The notes beneath the pieces were generated by a model. It worked only from the letters and a program-made list of their open reading frames with translations. It made no database searches and was not told where the DNA came from. 64,000 nt of DNA from assembly GCF_026625825.1 (NCBI RefSeq), contig NZ_CP113065.1:1178001-1242000 (forward strand), given 5' to 3'. Made by a program: the position numbers and the translations under genes. This DNA is from Pseudoxanthomonas sp. SL93 (GTDB taxonomy: Bacteria; Pseudomonadota; Gammaproteobacteria; Xanthomonadales; Xanthomonadaceae). Numbering within the stretch: the first letter of the stretch is position 1; every line of letters starts with the position of its first letter. Below, one piece after another: positions 17,695-26,750 of this stretch.

Positions 17695-18492
17695 ATGCTG
17701 TTGCAGGACAAGATTGCCGTCATCCATGGTGGCGGCGGCGCCATCGGCGGCGCGGTGGCACGCACGTTCGCGGGCGAAGGCGCGCACGTCCATCTGGTCG
17801 GGCGCACCCGTGGACGGCTGCAGGCCGTGGCCGATGCGATCATCCACGCGGGCGGACGGGCCAGTCTCTGCGTGCTCGATGTCATGGATGCCGCCGCTGT
17901 CGACGCCGACCTGGCGGCCCTCGCCGAAAGCCAGGGGCGGATCGACATCGCGATGAATGCCATCGGCATCGCCCATGTGCAGGGCGTGCCGTTCACGGAT
18001 CTGGCGCTTGATGATGCGATGCAGCCCGTGCAGGCCTACGTGGCGTGCAACTTCATCACCGCGCAGGCCGCTGCCCGGCACATGCGTCGCCAGGGCGGCG
18101 GCGTGCTGCTGACACTGTCCACGCCCGGCGCGCGGCTGACCGGCACCGGATTCCTCGGCAACGGCGTGGCCAGCGCGGCGGTGGAGGCATTCTCCCGTCT
18201 GCTCGCTGGCGAACTCGGCGGTGAAGGCATCCGGATGGTCTGCCTGCGCCCGGATGCGCTGCCCGACGCGGTGGCGCATTCGCATACGGGCGAGGTGTTC
18301 GGCGGCATCGCGCGCGGCATGGGCATCACCGTCGAAGCGATGCTGGCCGGGCGCGCGCAGGACGCCACCCTGCTGAAGCGCCTGCCCACGTTGCAGCAGG
18401 TCGCCGACTACGCCGCGTTCGCGGCCTCGGACCGCGCAGGGGCGATGACCGGCGTGATCGCCAACCTCAGCTGCGGCTCGCTGGTGGATTGA
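17695..18492 (+). CDS. SDR-fold protein lacking the catalytic Tyr-Lys pair
   Basis: Short-chain dehydrogenase/reductase fold, 265 aa. The dinucleotide-binding motif GGGGAIGGAVARTFAGEG is intact and the AMNAIG strand stands for the usual NNAG. The catalytic region is degenerate: after the serine strand LTLSTPG the sequence LGNGVASAAVEAF aligns with YxxxK-AAVEAF, giving Asn for Tyr and Ser for Lys. Normal SDR redox chemistry is therefore unlikely. It may bind NAD(P) without turnover or use another mechanism. RBS CAGGAGG is strong. Divergent from the DUF6164 gene. Confidence 0.82.
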   Translation: MLLQDKIAVIHGGGGAIGGAVARTFAGEGAHVHLVGRTRGRLQAVADAIIHAGGRASLCVLDVMDAAAVDADLAALAESQGRIDIAMNAIGIAHVQGVPFTDLALDDAMQPVQAYVACNFITAQAAARHMRRQGGGVLLTLSTPGARLTGTGFLGNGVASAAVEAFSRLLAGELGGEGIRMVCLRPDALPDAVAHSHTGEVFGGIARGMGITVEAMLAGRAQDATLLKRLPTLQQVADYAAFAASDRAGAMTGVIANLSCGSLVD

Positions 18493-18553
18493 CGCATCGC
18501 GCGCCACGCGGGGCGATGCGCTACCCTGCGCGCCCCGTATGAAGGAATTCCCG

Positions 18554-18988
18554 ATGCGTTCGTTGATGCTCGCGCTGTCCGTCGCCCTCCTCGCCGCCTG
18601 CGCCCCTGCCGGCCCACCGCCGGGCGGCAGCGTCGCGGAGCTGCAGCGCATCGATCGCCAGGCCGGCACCGGCAACACCGCCACCGGTGGCAGCGACGTG
18701 ACCGTGCACTACACGGGCTGGCTGTACGACGAGAATGCGCCGGAGAAGCGTGGCGCCAAGTTCGACAGCTCGGTGGATCGCGGCCAGCCGTTCACCTTCC
18801 TGCTGGGCGCCGGCCAGGTGATCCGCGGCTGGGATGACGGCGTGGCGGGCATGAAGGTAGGCGGCAAGCGCACGCTGCTGATCCCGTCCGAATACGGCTA
18901 CGGCCGCAAGGGCGCCGGCGGCGTGATCCCGCCGAATGCGTCGCTGGTGTTCGACGTGGAGCTGCTGGACGTCAAGCCACACGAGTAA
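18554..18988 (+). CDS. FKBP-type peptidyl-prolyl cis-trans isomerase, lipoprotein
   Basis: Periplasmic lipoprotein PPIase of 144 aa assisting folding of exported proteins. The signal peptide ends in LLAAC (Cys of the lipobox at about residue 16). A single FKBP domain follows: VTVHYTGWLYDE, KFDSSVDRGQPFTFLLGAGQVIRGWDDGV, KVGGKRTLLIPSEYGYG and PPNASLVFDVELL. These keep the aromatic pocket residues. ATG 18554 is preferred to ATG 18539 because AAGGA lies 7 nt before it and the signal peptide then starts normally. Confidence 0.9.
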   Translation: MRSLMLALSVALLAACAPAGPPPGGSVAELQRIDRQAGTGNTATGGSDVTVHYTGWLYDENAPEKRGAKFDSSVDRGQPFTFLLGAGQVIRGWDDGVAGMKVGGKRTLLIPSEYGYGRKGAGGVIPPNASLVFDVELLDVKPHE

Positions 18989-19110
18989 GTCGCCCTGACG
19001 CGGATGGCTGCCGCGACGGGGCCGCCATCCAGGGTGCGCCGCGGAAAGCAGCACGCGCGCGTCGCGATGGCGAACGCGCCGCGTTGCGTTCGCCCGGTCC
19101 ACTGCGACCG

Positions 19111-20730
19111 CTACGGTTGTGGCGGCGGAACCGGCGCCAGCCGCAGGTCGTGGAAGTCGAAGCTGAAGTCGGTCAGCGGCGAGATGGCTTCCATCCTCGC
19201 CTCGCGGAGGCTGCCGTCCGGGTTCAGGGCATAGGTGATGAAGGCGTCGGCATTCAGCCAGCGCTCCCGCCAGCGCACCACGAACGTGTCGTGCTGCCAC
19301 GGCTGCAGGTCGCCGACCAGTTCGGGCGTGCGACTGAAGCGCAACACCAGGCCGCCCTCCTCGTTCGTCACGCTGACGTCGCCATACCAGGGGTCGCGCA
19401 GCGTGCCTGCATATTTCTCCAGCGGCAGCGACGGGCGCGACGATGCATTCCGTGCCGCCTGCAGCTTGCGCCAGTGCGCGTCGGCGTTGTCCTTCGACAA
19501 GGCCACCTGCGCCGCATAGGCGGCCAGCCAGTCGGTCCCACTGTTCGCCAGGTAAGCGTCCAGCACTTTCAGCGTCACCGCATTGAACGCCGCGCCGACT
19601 TCCTGGTTGGTCAGCACCACGATGCCCAGCCGGTGCTCCGGCACCAGCGTGACGCGTGAGACCATGCCCGGCCATCCGCCCGTATGCCAGACCAGCTTCT
19701 CGCCCTGGAATTCGGACACCGTCCAGCCTTCGCCATAGCCGAGGAATGCCGGCTTGGCCGCTTTCAGTGCCTCGATCTTCGGTTCGGCGATGGGCATCGG
19801 CGTGACCAGCGACCACATGGCCTTCTGTCGTTCCGGCTCGAACAGACGATGCTCGTTGCCCTTCGCATCGCGATAGACGCCGCCGGCCAGCTGCGCATTC
19901 ATCCAGCGCGCCATGTCGGACACGCTGGAGTAGAGCCCGCCGGCGCCTGCGACGTTCTTCCATGTCATCCGCGGTGCGGGCACGAGCGTGGTGAAGTCGG
20001 CCTTGGCGTGGCCGGTGGCGACGTTGTCGCGCGGCGTCAATGCATCGCTGTTGTAGCGGGTTTCGCGCATGCCCAGGGGCTGGAAGATGCGCGTGCGCAG
20101 GAACTCGTCGTAGCGCTGTCCACTGGCCTGTTCGATCACCAGCTGCGCCACGCCATAGAGGATGTTGTCGTAGGCGTAGCGTTCGCGGAAGCCGCCGCTC
20201 AACGGCACGTCGCGCAGGCGTTCGGCCACCTCCCGGTTGCTGTAGGTCGTGGTGGGCCAGAACAGCAGATCGCCCGCGCCCAGTCCCAGCCCGCTGCGAT
20301 GGACCAGCAGGTCGCGTATCCGCATCTCGCGGGTGACATACGGGTCGCTCATGCGGAACCAGGGCAGGTGGTCGATCACCCGGTCCTCGAGCGTCAGCTT
20401 GCCTTCGTCGGCCAGCATCGACAGCGATGCGGACGTGAAGGCCTTGGTGTTCGACGCGATGGCGAACAGCGTGTGCTCATCCACGCGCGCGGGCTTGCCC
20501 CGTTCGCGCTCGCCGTATCCGCGCGCCAGCACCACTTCGCCGTCCTTCACCACCGCCACGGCAATGCCGGGCACATCGAACGACTCGCGCACCGACGCCA
20601 CGTAGGCGTCCATGTCCTGCAGCGATGCAGGCAATGCGCCGGTCTGCGCCTGCGCGCCCGCACTCACCACCAGCAACCAGGCGAACCACGGCGATCGACG
20701 ACGGCGCGTGGCCAGGGCAGTCAGCGTCAT
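19111..20730 (-). CDS. Serine hydrolase of the beta-lactamase/penicillin-binding fold, exported
   Basis: Periplasmic or secreted protein of 539 aa. The signal peptide covers about residues 1-30 (ending near AGAQAQT). The class C beta-lactamase/esterase domain shows SxxK as SNTK (AIASNTKAFTSASL), YxN as YDN, and HxG as HTGGWPG. The C-terminal 120 residues resemble the DUF3471 lipocalin-like tail common in these hydrolases. Likely substrates are esters or D-amino-acid peptides rather than antibiotics; this is inference. ATG 20730 begins at the signal peptide; the frame upstream is chance. The next gene upstream is divergent. Confidence 0.87.
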   Translation of the reverse strand: MTLTALATRRRRSPWFAWLLVVSAGAQAQTGALPASLQDMDAYVASVRESFDVPGIAVAVVKDGEVVLARGYGERERGKPARVDEHTLFAIASNTKAFTSASLSMLADEGKLTLEDRVIDHLPWFRMSDPYVTREMRIRDLLVHRSGLGLGAGDLLFWPTTTYSNREVAERLRDVPLSGGFRERYAYDNILYGVAQLVIEQASGQRYDEFLRTRIFQPLGMRETRYNSDALTPRDNVATGHAKADFTTLVPAPRMTWKNVAGAGGLYSSVSDMARWMNAQLAGGVYRDAKGNEHRLFEPERQKAMWSLVTPMPIAEPKIEALKAAKPAFLGYGEGWTVSEFQGEKLVWHTGGWPGMVSRVTLVPEHRLGIVVLTNQEVGAAFNAVTLKVLDAYLANSGTDWLAAYAAQVALSKDNADAHWRKLQAARNASSRPSLPLEKYAGTLRDPWYGDVSVTNEEGGLVLRFSRTPELVGDLQPWQHDTFVVRWRERWLNADAFITYALNPDGSLREARMEAISPLTDFSFDFHDLRLAPVPPPQP

Positions 20731-20830
20731 GCGTTTTCCATTGGCAAGGAACCAGCGCGCGACGATACCGCATGCCCTGCGCCCTGTCCGCGATGCCGGT
20801 GCGGCACGGCACACGCGGCATAATGGCCGG

Positions 20831-22102
20831 ATGATCGACGCACCTGATTCCGCTCCCCCTGCCCGTTCACTGGCCATCATTGGCGGGGGGCCCGCCGGCC
20901 TGATGGCGGCCGAGGTCGCGCGTGCCGCCGGCGTCGAGGTGGACCTGTACGACGCCAAGGGATCGGTGGGCCGCAAGTTCCTGATCGCCGGCAAGGGGGG
21001 ATTGAACCTGACCCATTCCGACCCGTTCGATGTGTTCGCCGGCCGCTATGGCGAACGCAGCCCCGAGATCGCCGGCTGGCTGCGCGACTTCGATGCCGAC
21101 GCCCTTCGCGCCTGGGCCAAAGGCCTGGGCGTGGATACGTTCGTCGGCACCTCGGGCCGTGTGTTTCCCACCGACCTGAAAGCCGCACCGCTGCTGCGCG
21201 GCTGGGTGCGCCGCCTGCGCGAACAGGGCGTGCGGTTCCATGTGCAGCACCGCTGGCAAGGATGGGACGCCCACGGCGCGCTGCGCTTCGCCACGCCCGC
21301 GGGCGAGATGACGGTCAAGCACGACGCCGTTGTGCTCGCCATGGGGGGAGGCAGCTGGCCGGAACTCGGCTCGGACGGCGCCTGGGTCGCATCGCTCGAA
21401 GCGCAGGGCGTTCCGGTGGCTCCGCTGCAGCCCTCCAATTGCGGTTTCGACATCGACTGGAGCGAACACGTCGCCAACCGGTTTGCCGGCGCGCCCCTGA
21501 AGCCGGTCGTGGCGTACTGGCGTGATGCGCAGGGCCGGGAGCAGCATCGCCAGGGCGAATGCGTGGTCACCGCCACCGGTATCGAAGGCAGCCTGGTGTA
21601 TGCGCTTTCCCCCGCGCTGCGCGACGCCATCACGCGTGACGGGCAAGCGACACTCCACCTGGACCTGGTGCCCGGGCGCGAGGCCGATGAGCTGCTGCGC
21701 GGCCTGCGCAAGCCGCGCGGTTCGCGCAGCCTGAGCGAGCACCTGCGTCGTGAAGCCGGATTGACGGGCGTGAAGGCCGCGCTGCTGTACGAGGTGCTGG
21801 ACAAGGCCCAGCTGGCCGATGCCGAAATACTCGCACGCACCGCCAAGCGCCTGCCGCTGGTGCTGGTGCGTCCGCGACCGATGGCCGAGGCCATCAGCAG
21901 CGCCGGCGGTATCCGCCTGGAGGCGCTGGACGACACCCTGATGCTGCGCGGGATGCCGGGCGTATTCGCCGCGGGCGAAATGCTGGACTGGGAGGCCCCC
22001 ACCGGCGGCTACCTGCTGACGGCCTGCTTTGCCAGTGGCCGGCGCGCGGGGTTGGGCGCGGTGGTCTGGCTCGCGGAGCATCCGGCGACACACCAGGCCT
22101 GA
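20831..22102 (+). CDS. TIGR03862/HI0933-type FAD-dependent flavoprotein
   Basis: Flavoprotein of 423 aa, paralogous in fold to the protein at 7350. Marks: LAIIGGGPAGLMAAEVARAAG, VGRKFLIAGKGGLNLTHS, TSGRVFPTDLKAAPLLR, and VLAMGGGSWPELGSDG. The C-terminal FAD segment is GVFAAGEMLDWEAPTGGYLLTACFASG. The inserted middle domain contains VVTATGIEGSLVYALSP, characteristic of the TIGR03862 group. No substrate is established. The start ATG 20831 is preceded by only a few nt after a TAATGG box; a longer reading upstream would overlap the divergent gene. Confidence 0.88.
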   Translation: MIDAPDSAPPARSLAIIGGGPAGLMAAEVARAAGVEVDLYDAKGSVGRKFLIAGKGGLNLTHSDPFDVFAGRYGERSPEIAGWLRDFDADALRAWAKGLGVDTFVGTSGRVFPTDLKAAPLLRGWVRRLREQGVRFHVQHRWQGWDAHGALRFATPAGEMTVKHDAVVLAMGGGSWPELGSDGAWVASLEAQGVPVAPLQPSNCGFDIDWSEHVANRFAGAPLKPVVAYWRDAQGREQHRQGECVVTATGIEGSLVYALSPALRDAITRDGQATLHLDLVPGREADELLRGLRKPRGSRSLSEHLRREAGLTGVKAALLYEVLDKAQLADAEILARTAKRLPLVLVRPRPMAEAISSAGGIRLEALDDTLMLRGMPGVFAAGEMLDWEAPTGGYLLTACFASGRRAGLGAVVWLAEHPATHQA

Positions 22103-22124
22103 GGGTGGCTGGTCGCCCGCAGGG

Positions 22125-22159
22125 GCTGCGGCGCGCATCTCGGTAATGCGTGCCGCAGC
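22125..22159. terminator. Long stem-loop after the flavoprotein gene
   Basis: GCTGCGGCGCGCAT (22125-22138) pairs with ATGCGTGCCGCAGC (22146-22159), 14 bp with one G-T wobble and a 7-nt loop. It starts 23 nt after the stop of the 20831 gene. No T-run follows on either strand, so it is a terminator or mRNA-end stabiliser by position only. The remaining sequence to 22324 shows nothing I can name. Confidence 0.45.
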
Positions 22160-22324
22160 GGCTGCGGAGCGTGCGCGCAAGATACAGATCGATGTGTTGA
22201 AGTCCGGTTAGCGTTTCGCGGCAATTTCATGACATGACCGCAACCTGCGAACGTGTACGCGACCGCATGCATGCCAGCAGGTCGCTGCCGGACTGTCGCA
22301 ACGACACTTGTGCTGAATCAGGGT

Positions 22325-22519
22325 TCACTTCGCCGGCGGCTTGGCTTCGCGCCTGGCCTTTGCGGCCACCCACATGTTGTCGACCAGGTTGGGATACCGG
22401 CGTCCGGCGGCTTCGGCCCGCGCGCGGGCTTCCTCGATCTGCGCCGGGGTCAGCTTCAGCGGCGTGCCGCGCTTGGTCGGGTTGGCGCGCTGCCAGGGCG
22501 CGGGCTTGCGCGTGGCCAT
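22325..22519 (-). CDS. Small basic conserved hypothetical protein
   Basis: Protein of 64 aa, rich in Arg, Lys and Ala, starting MATRKPAPWQRANPTKRG and containing LTPAQIEEARARAEAAGRRYPNLVDNMW. The LTPAQIEEA and YPNLVDNM segments give one or two amphipathic helices. I do not know its function; similar small proteins occur in xanthomonads. ATG 22519 follows the RidA stop by 2 nt, so the two genes form an operon. Confidence 0.65.
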   Translation of the reverse strand: MATRKPAPWQRANPTKRGTPLKLTPAQIEEARARAEAAGRRYPNLVDNMWVAAKARREAKPPAK

Positions 22520-22521
22520 GT

Positions 22522-22866
22522 TCAGACGGCGGCGGTGACGACGATTTCCACCAGCCAGTGCGGATTGGCCAGGTGCGCCTGCACGGTGGCGCGCGGCGGC
22601 GCGTGGCCCTCCACCACCCACGCGTCCCACACGCGGTTCATCGCATCGAAATCGTGCAGGTCCTTCAGGAAGATCTCCGCACGCAGGATGCGGGTCTTGT
22701 CGGTGCCGGCGCGCGCCAGCAGTGCATCCACTTCGTCCAGCACCTGCTGTGTCTGCCCGCAGATGCTTTCGGCGGGATTGCCCGCCACCTGCCCGGCCAG
22801 GTAGACCACGCCGTTATGGACGGCCATCTCGGAAAGACGCTTGCCCACATCGAATCGCTGGATCAT
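22522..22866 (-). CDS. RidA/YjgF/Endoribonuclease L-PSP family protein
   Basis: Trimeric RidA-fold protein of 114 aa, usually deaminating reactive enamine/imine intermediates from PLP enzymes. Marks: MAVHNGVVYLAGQVAG, ICGQTQQVLDEVDALLARAG, and RAEIFLKDLHDFDAMN, which holds the catalytic Arg. It ends PHWLVEIVVTAAV, where canonical RidA has a Glu at the active site (VEIVVTA). ATG 22866 is chosen over an ATG three codons earlier by fit to the family. It is the first gene of a two-gene operon with the small basic protein. Confidence 0.87.
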   Translation of the reverse strand: MIQRFDVGKRLSEMAVHNGVVYLAGQVAGNPAESICGQTQQVLDEVDALLARAGTDKTRILRAEIFLKDLHDFDAMNRVWDAWVVEGHAPPRATVQAHLANPHWLVEIVVTAAV

Positions 22867-22899
22867 GGCACCCACCCCTTGGCCTGGAATCCGCCCAGC

Positions 22900-23580
22900 T
22901 TAGCGCCGTGCGTCATCCATCGCACGCGCGGGCGACGCCGCGCGCCAAAGCCAATGCCCGCCCAGCGCCATCGCGCCGACGATGGCGGCGATCAGCAGCT
23001 TCTGTACCCAGCCCTCGCCCGCTGGCGGCCAGAACGCGTGGATCCACAGCAGCGCATAGCAGGCCAGCGACCATCCCATCGCCAGCGGGAAATGACGCCG
23101 CCAGTGGGCATCGAAGCGGAAGCGCCACGCCTGCAGCACCATGCCCGTCGTCACCAGCAGGAACGCCGAAATCGCGCAGGCGTGGTGGAACCATTGATGG
23201 AAGTCCGGATCGATCGCCGGCAGCCACGAATCCCCGATGGCCACGCCGCTCAATGCCAGCGCGCCACCGCAGAGCAGCAGCGTTGGCGCCGCACTGCGCG
23301 CGCTCGCCTGCAGGCTGGCATACAGGCCGGCCGCCAGCAGCACGATGGCCCCGGCCAGCACGCAGTACAGCGTGCGCAGGCCCAGACCGTACGGCCCCAG
23401 CAGGTACTGGCTGAGCGTGGCGTCCTGCCAATCCAGGTCCCGCCGCAGGAACTGCAGGGCCAGCGCGGTGGCCAGGAACGCCATCGCGCCGGCCATCGCC
23501 AGGGCGCCGCCGGCGCGCTGCCACGGGATGGACGGGTCGGTGATGTCCGTCGCGCGGACCGGCAGGTCGCTGGATGTCAT
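22900..23580 (-). CDS. DUF998 family integral membrane protein
   Basis: Inner-membrane protein of 226 aa with six hydrophobic helices. DUF998 marks include DATLSQYLLGPYG after the first helix, YCVLAGAIVLLAAGLYASL and the WFHHACAISAFLLVTTGM helix with its His pair. Function is unknown for the family. A soluble N-terminal tail of about 25 residues precedes TM1. It is divergent from the diguanylate cyclase gene at 23760, leaving 179 nt for both promoters. It precedes the ridA-like gene on the same strand by 33 nt. Confidence 0.82.
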   Translation of the reverse strand: MTSSDLPVRATDITDPSIPWQRAGGALAMAGAMAFLATALALQFLRRDLDWQDATLSQYLLGPYGLGLRTLYCVLAGAIVLLAAGLYASLQASARSAAPTLLLCGGALALSGVAIGDSWLPAIDPDFHQWFHHACAISAFLLVTTGMVLQAWRFRFDAHWRRHFPLAMGWSLACYALLWIHAFWPPAGEGWVQKLLIAAIVGAMALGGHWLWRAASPARAMDDARR

Positions 23581-23759
23581 GCGGCGAAGGCCTCCTTGGG
23601 GGCTGCCGATTATCCCCGACCGACCCGGCGCCGGCCGTGTACCGGCTCAAGAAATGGCCCCGCCTGCCGATCCCGCCCACATAAATCCATTTACCTTAGT
23701 ATGTCGGGACCCGGTAACAGCCGGGACCGGCCGCAACGAGTAGGGGACTCCTCGCGCCC

Positions 23760-24857
23760 ATGCGTTCTCACGAAACCGCGTCCATCGCCGAGCGCACCCG
23801 GCACGCCCAGCGTTTGCCCAGGCGTATCCATCGCCTGCGCACGCTGGGCATGGGCCTGGCCGCGCTGCCGATCACGGTGGTGCTATGGGAGAACCAGGCG
23901 TCGCCGGCCAGTTGGGCATGGCTGGCGTTCACTGCGGTGCTGTGGCCCCAGCTCGCCTACTGGCTTGCGCTCAATCACCCGCAGCCCTACCGCGGCGAGA
24001 TCCGCAACCTGCTGTTCGATTCGGTACTGGCCGGCATGTGCGTGCCGCTGATGGCCTTCAACCTGCTGCCCAGCGTGCTGCTGGTGACGCTCGCCACGGT
24101 GGACAAGATCAGCACGGGCATCGATCGCCTGTGGTACTGGTCGCTGCCGCTGATGCTGGCGGGTGCGGTGGTCGCCGGGATAGCCACGGGCTTCGAGCTG
24201 CAACCGGTCACCAGCATGCCGGTGATGCTGGCCTGCCTGCCGATGCTGATGATCCATTCCATCGCGGTCAGCCGGGCGAGTTACCACCTGGTGCGCAAGG
24301 TGAAACGGCAGAACCGCCAGTTGGACGAACTCAGCCGCCGCGACACGCTGACCGGGCTGGACTGCCGCCGCCACTGGCAGGAGCAGGCCAGCCAGATCCT
24401 GCAGCAATGCGCGCAAAGCGGCGAAGCCGCCACGCTGATGATGATCGACGTGGACCACTTCAAGACGATCAACGACCGCCACGGCCATGCCGGGGGCGAC
24501 GACCTGTTGCGGGCCACGGCGCAGGTGATCCGCGACAGCATCCGCAGCATCGACTGTGCGGGCCGGCTGGGCGGCGACGAATTCGCGGTGTTGCTGCGTG
24601 GGACGGAGTTGGAATCGGCCGAGATCGTGGCCGGCCGCATCCTGCAGGGCGTGGAAGCCATTCGCGTGGACTGTGCCCCCACCCTGCGCTGCACGGTCAG
24701 CCTGGGGCTGGCCAGCGCGGATGATCCGTCGCTTGGCCTCAGGGCCTGCCTGGAAGCGGCGGACCGTGCGCTCTACCGGGCCAAGAGCGGCGGACGCAAC
24801 CGGCTGGCGGTGCATGTCGCGGGGCAGCCGCTGCAGCCGATGACCAGTCCGGGTTGA
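23760..24857 (+). CDS. Diguanylate cyclase with MASE2 membrane sensor
   Basis: Membrane enzyme of 365 aa making cyclic di-GMP from two GTP. Residues about 25-165 form the MASE2 sensor with several helices (LRTLGMGLAALPIT; NLLFDSVLAGMC; AFNLLPSVLLVTLATVDKIS), as in E. coli DgcT. A short coiled segment (RKVKRQNRQLDELSRRD) leads into the GGDEF domain: DTLTGL, MMIDVDHFKTINDRHGHAGGD and GRLGGDEF. The inhibitory I-site RxxD is present (RSID, five residues before GGDEF), so product inhibition is expected. It is tail-to-tail with a second GGDEF gene, 37 nt between stops. Confidence 0.92.
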   Translation: MRSHETASIAERTRHAQRLPRRIHRLRTLGMGLAALPITVVLWENQASPASWAWLAFTAVLWPQLAYWLALNHPQPYRGEIRNLLFDSVLAGMCVPLMAFNLLPSVLLVTLATVDKISTGIDRLWYWSLPLMLAGAVVAGIATGFELQPVTSMPVMLACLPMLMIHSIAVSRASYHLVRKVKRQNRQLDELSRRDTLTGLDCRRHWQEQASQILQQCAQSGEAATLMMIDVDHFKTINDRHGHAGGDDLLRATAQVIRDSIRSIDCAGRLGGDEFAVLLRGTELESAEIVAGRILQGVEAIRVDCAPTLRCTVSLGLASADDPSLGLRACLEAADRALYRAKSGGRNRLAVHVAGQPLQPMTSPG

Positions 24858-24894
24858 GTGGACTTCCCGCGCGGGAAGACACAGGCGGGACGGA

Positions 24895-26706
24895 TCAGGC
24901 GGTCGTGTGGTGCTCTACGCGCCCGTCACGGTGGGGCAGTTCAAGCACGTTGCTGCCCACATCGCGGGCGTTGTCCTGCGCGGGCTCGTGGATGCAGACG
25001 CGGTTGCGGCCCAAGTGCTTGGCGCGGTACAGCATGCGGTCGGCGTGCGAGAGCAGCTTGGCCAGGCTGTAGCCGGCCAGCGCGCTGGAGGTGACGCCGA
25101 AGCTGCCGGTGATGGCGAAGGTGTGGCCGGTGGACTTGGTGTCGATCTGGGCCAGGCGCACGCGGCAATCCTCGGCGACGCGGGCGGCGGCACGCAGGTC
25201 GCAGCCGTACATCAGGATGGCGAACTCTTCGCCGCCCAGGCGACCGAGCACGTCGATGCGACGGCAGAAGCCCTTGCAGGCTTCCGCGACTTCGGTGAGG
25301 GCCCAGTCGCCGGTCTCGTGGCCGAAGCGGTCGTTGATGTTCTTGAAGTGGTCCAGGTCGAACATGATCAGCGCGGCCTGCTCGCCGTTGCGGGCGCATT
25401 CGGCCAGCGCGCGCTCGGCACGCAGGGTGAAGTGATGGCGATTGCAGATGCCGGTCAGCGCATCGGTCTCGGCCATCTTCTTCAACGACAGCTGCACGCG
25501 CTTGATCTTGAACGCCCAGTAGCCGATGGACGCCACCAGCACGACCAGCAGGATGACAATCAGGCGGGTGTTCTGGGCCTGGAGCTGATCCACTTTGCGC
25601 TGCTGTTGGAGGACCTGATTCTGTTGATCCAGCAAGCTGATCTGCTGGTTCTTCTGCAGGATCTGCTGCCTCACCAATTGGTACGCCAGCTCGCGCGTCT
25701 TTACCTCGTTCAGGTATGCCTTGTCGGCTTCCGCGTACTTCCGATACTGGTTCAATGCTTTTGTCGGATCGCCGCGCAACAGGGCAATTTCGTACAGGAC
25801 ACGATGCGCCGCCACCAATGGTTGTGAATTGGCGATCGCGACAGTCTGGGCCACCGCCTTGACCGCATGCTGTTCTGCGGCCTCGACATTCCCCAGCTTC
25901 ATCCGGTATTCGGCGAGCATCGAGTGATACTCGCCGATAAGGCGTGGGTATGCCGCCCGTTCCACATCAGGCAAATATCGTTCGAGCAGGTTGATCGCGT
26001 TGGTCACTTTTCCATCAGCGAACCACTTGCGAGCCAAGTAGCTGCGCGAGAAGCCGGCAAGCAGCGGCTCACCTTGGCTCGCACAGTCCTGGATGGCCGC
26101 GAAAATGGCTTCATCTTCCGGAAATGTCAGGAAACCGATCTGCGACTCGATGATCAGGTTTCCGGCAACGCACCGGCTTCTTCCCACAGGCTCGTCGTCC
26201 AACACTTGCTGCGCGTACTTCTGAGCGAGGCTGTACTCACCCACTTGGTTGTACAGCACGCCGGCAACCAACAAGCCACGATGCTTGACCTCGCGATCCT
26301 CGATGGACTGCGCGAGTGGAAGCATGACATTCAGCGCCTGGAGTCCCTGTTCGAACTGCCTGGTCATTGCATAGGTGTTCGCCAGTACGGCACCGGCTTG
26401 GAATTTCAGCTCTGCATCGGCCTTGCCAAGTTGAATTTCCTCCAACTGCTTGATGGCGGACTCGGCCTGTCCCTTGACGAGAAATCCATAAGCACGCAGC
26501 AGCTTGAGCCGAACCTGTTGTTCGGAGGTCGCTCTGTCTTCCTGACGTTCAAGCTTGGCTAAAAGACGATTGAAGCCGGCAGGATCGGAGGTGCGTATGT
26601 CGTCCGCCTGCTGAAGCAGGGAATCGAACGATTCCTGAGCGAAACTCAAGCCTGAAGCAGCGCAAAGGAGCATTGCCAGAAGGCCTTGTCGGACTCGCAC
26701 ATTCAT
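24895..26706 (-). CDS. Periplasmic-TPR sensor diguanylate cyclase
   Basis: Protein of 603 aa. A signal peptide (to about AQE at residue 25) is followed by about 330 residues of TPR-like helical repeats in the periplasm. A long Gln-rich coiled coil (ILQKNQQISLLDQQNQVLQ) precedes one TM helix (LIVILLVVLVASIGYWAF, about 395-412). The C-terminal GGDEF domain has DALTGICNR, MFDLDHFKNINDRFGHETGD and GRLGGEEF, with an I-site RRID. The true start is ATG 26706 with AGGAG 7 nt before; an in-frame TTG at 26712 is less likely. It begins 55 nt after the candidate borosin precursor on the same strand. G+C is lower over its 5' half. Confidence 0.9.
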   Translation of the reverse strand: MNVRVRQGLLAMLLCAASGLSFAQESFDSLLQQADDIRTSDPAGFNRLLAKLERQEDRATSEQQVRLKLLRAYGFLVKGQAESAIKQLEEIQLGKADAELKFQAGAVLANTYAMTRQFEQGLQALNVMLPLAQSIEDREVKHRGLLVAGVLYNQVGEYSLAQKYAQQVLDDEPVGRSRCVAGNLIIESQIGFLTFPEDEAIFAAIQDCASQGEPLLAGFSRSYLARKWFADGKVTNAINLLERYLPDVERAAYPRLIGEYHSMLAEYRMKLGNVEAAEQHAVKAVAQTVAIANSQPLVAAHRVLYEIALLRGDPTKALNQYRKYAEADKAYLNEVKTRELAYQLVRQQILQKNQQISLLDQQNQVLQQQRKVDQLQAQNTRLIVILLVVLVASIGYWAFKIKRVQLSLKKMAETDALTGICNRHHFTLRAERALAECARNGEQAALIMFDLDHFKNINDRFGHETGDWALTEVAEACKGFCRRIDVLGRLGGEEFAILMYGCDLRAAARVAEDCRVRLAQIDTKSTGHTFAITGSFGVTSSALAGYSLAKLLSHADRMLYRAKHLGRNRVCIHEPAQDNARDVGSNVLELPHRDGRVEHHTTA

Positions 26707-26750
26707 CGTCAACTCCTGCTCAAAACTAATCCATTAGGGTGCCGACCGGC

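Noticed and set aside
23680..23759. A c-di-GMP riboswitch before the MASE2-GGDEF gene (short CCCGG/CCGGG stem near 23710)
   Set aside because: Lacks the conserved GEMM core and tetraloop; only a 5-bp stem is present.
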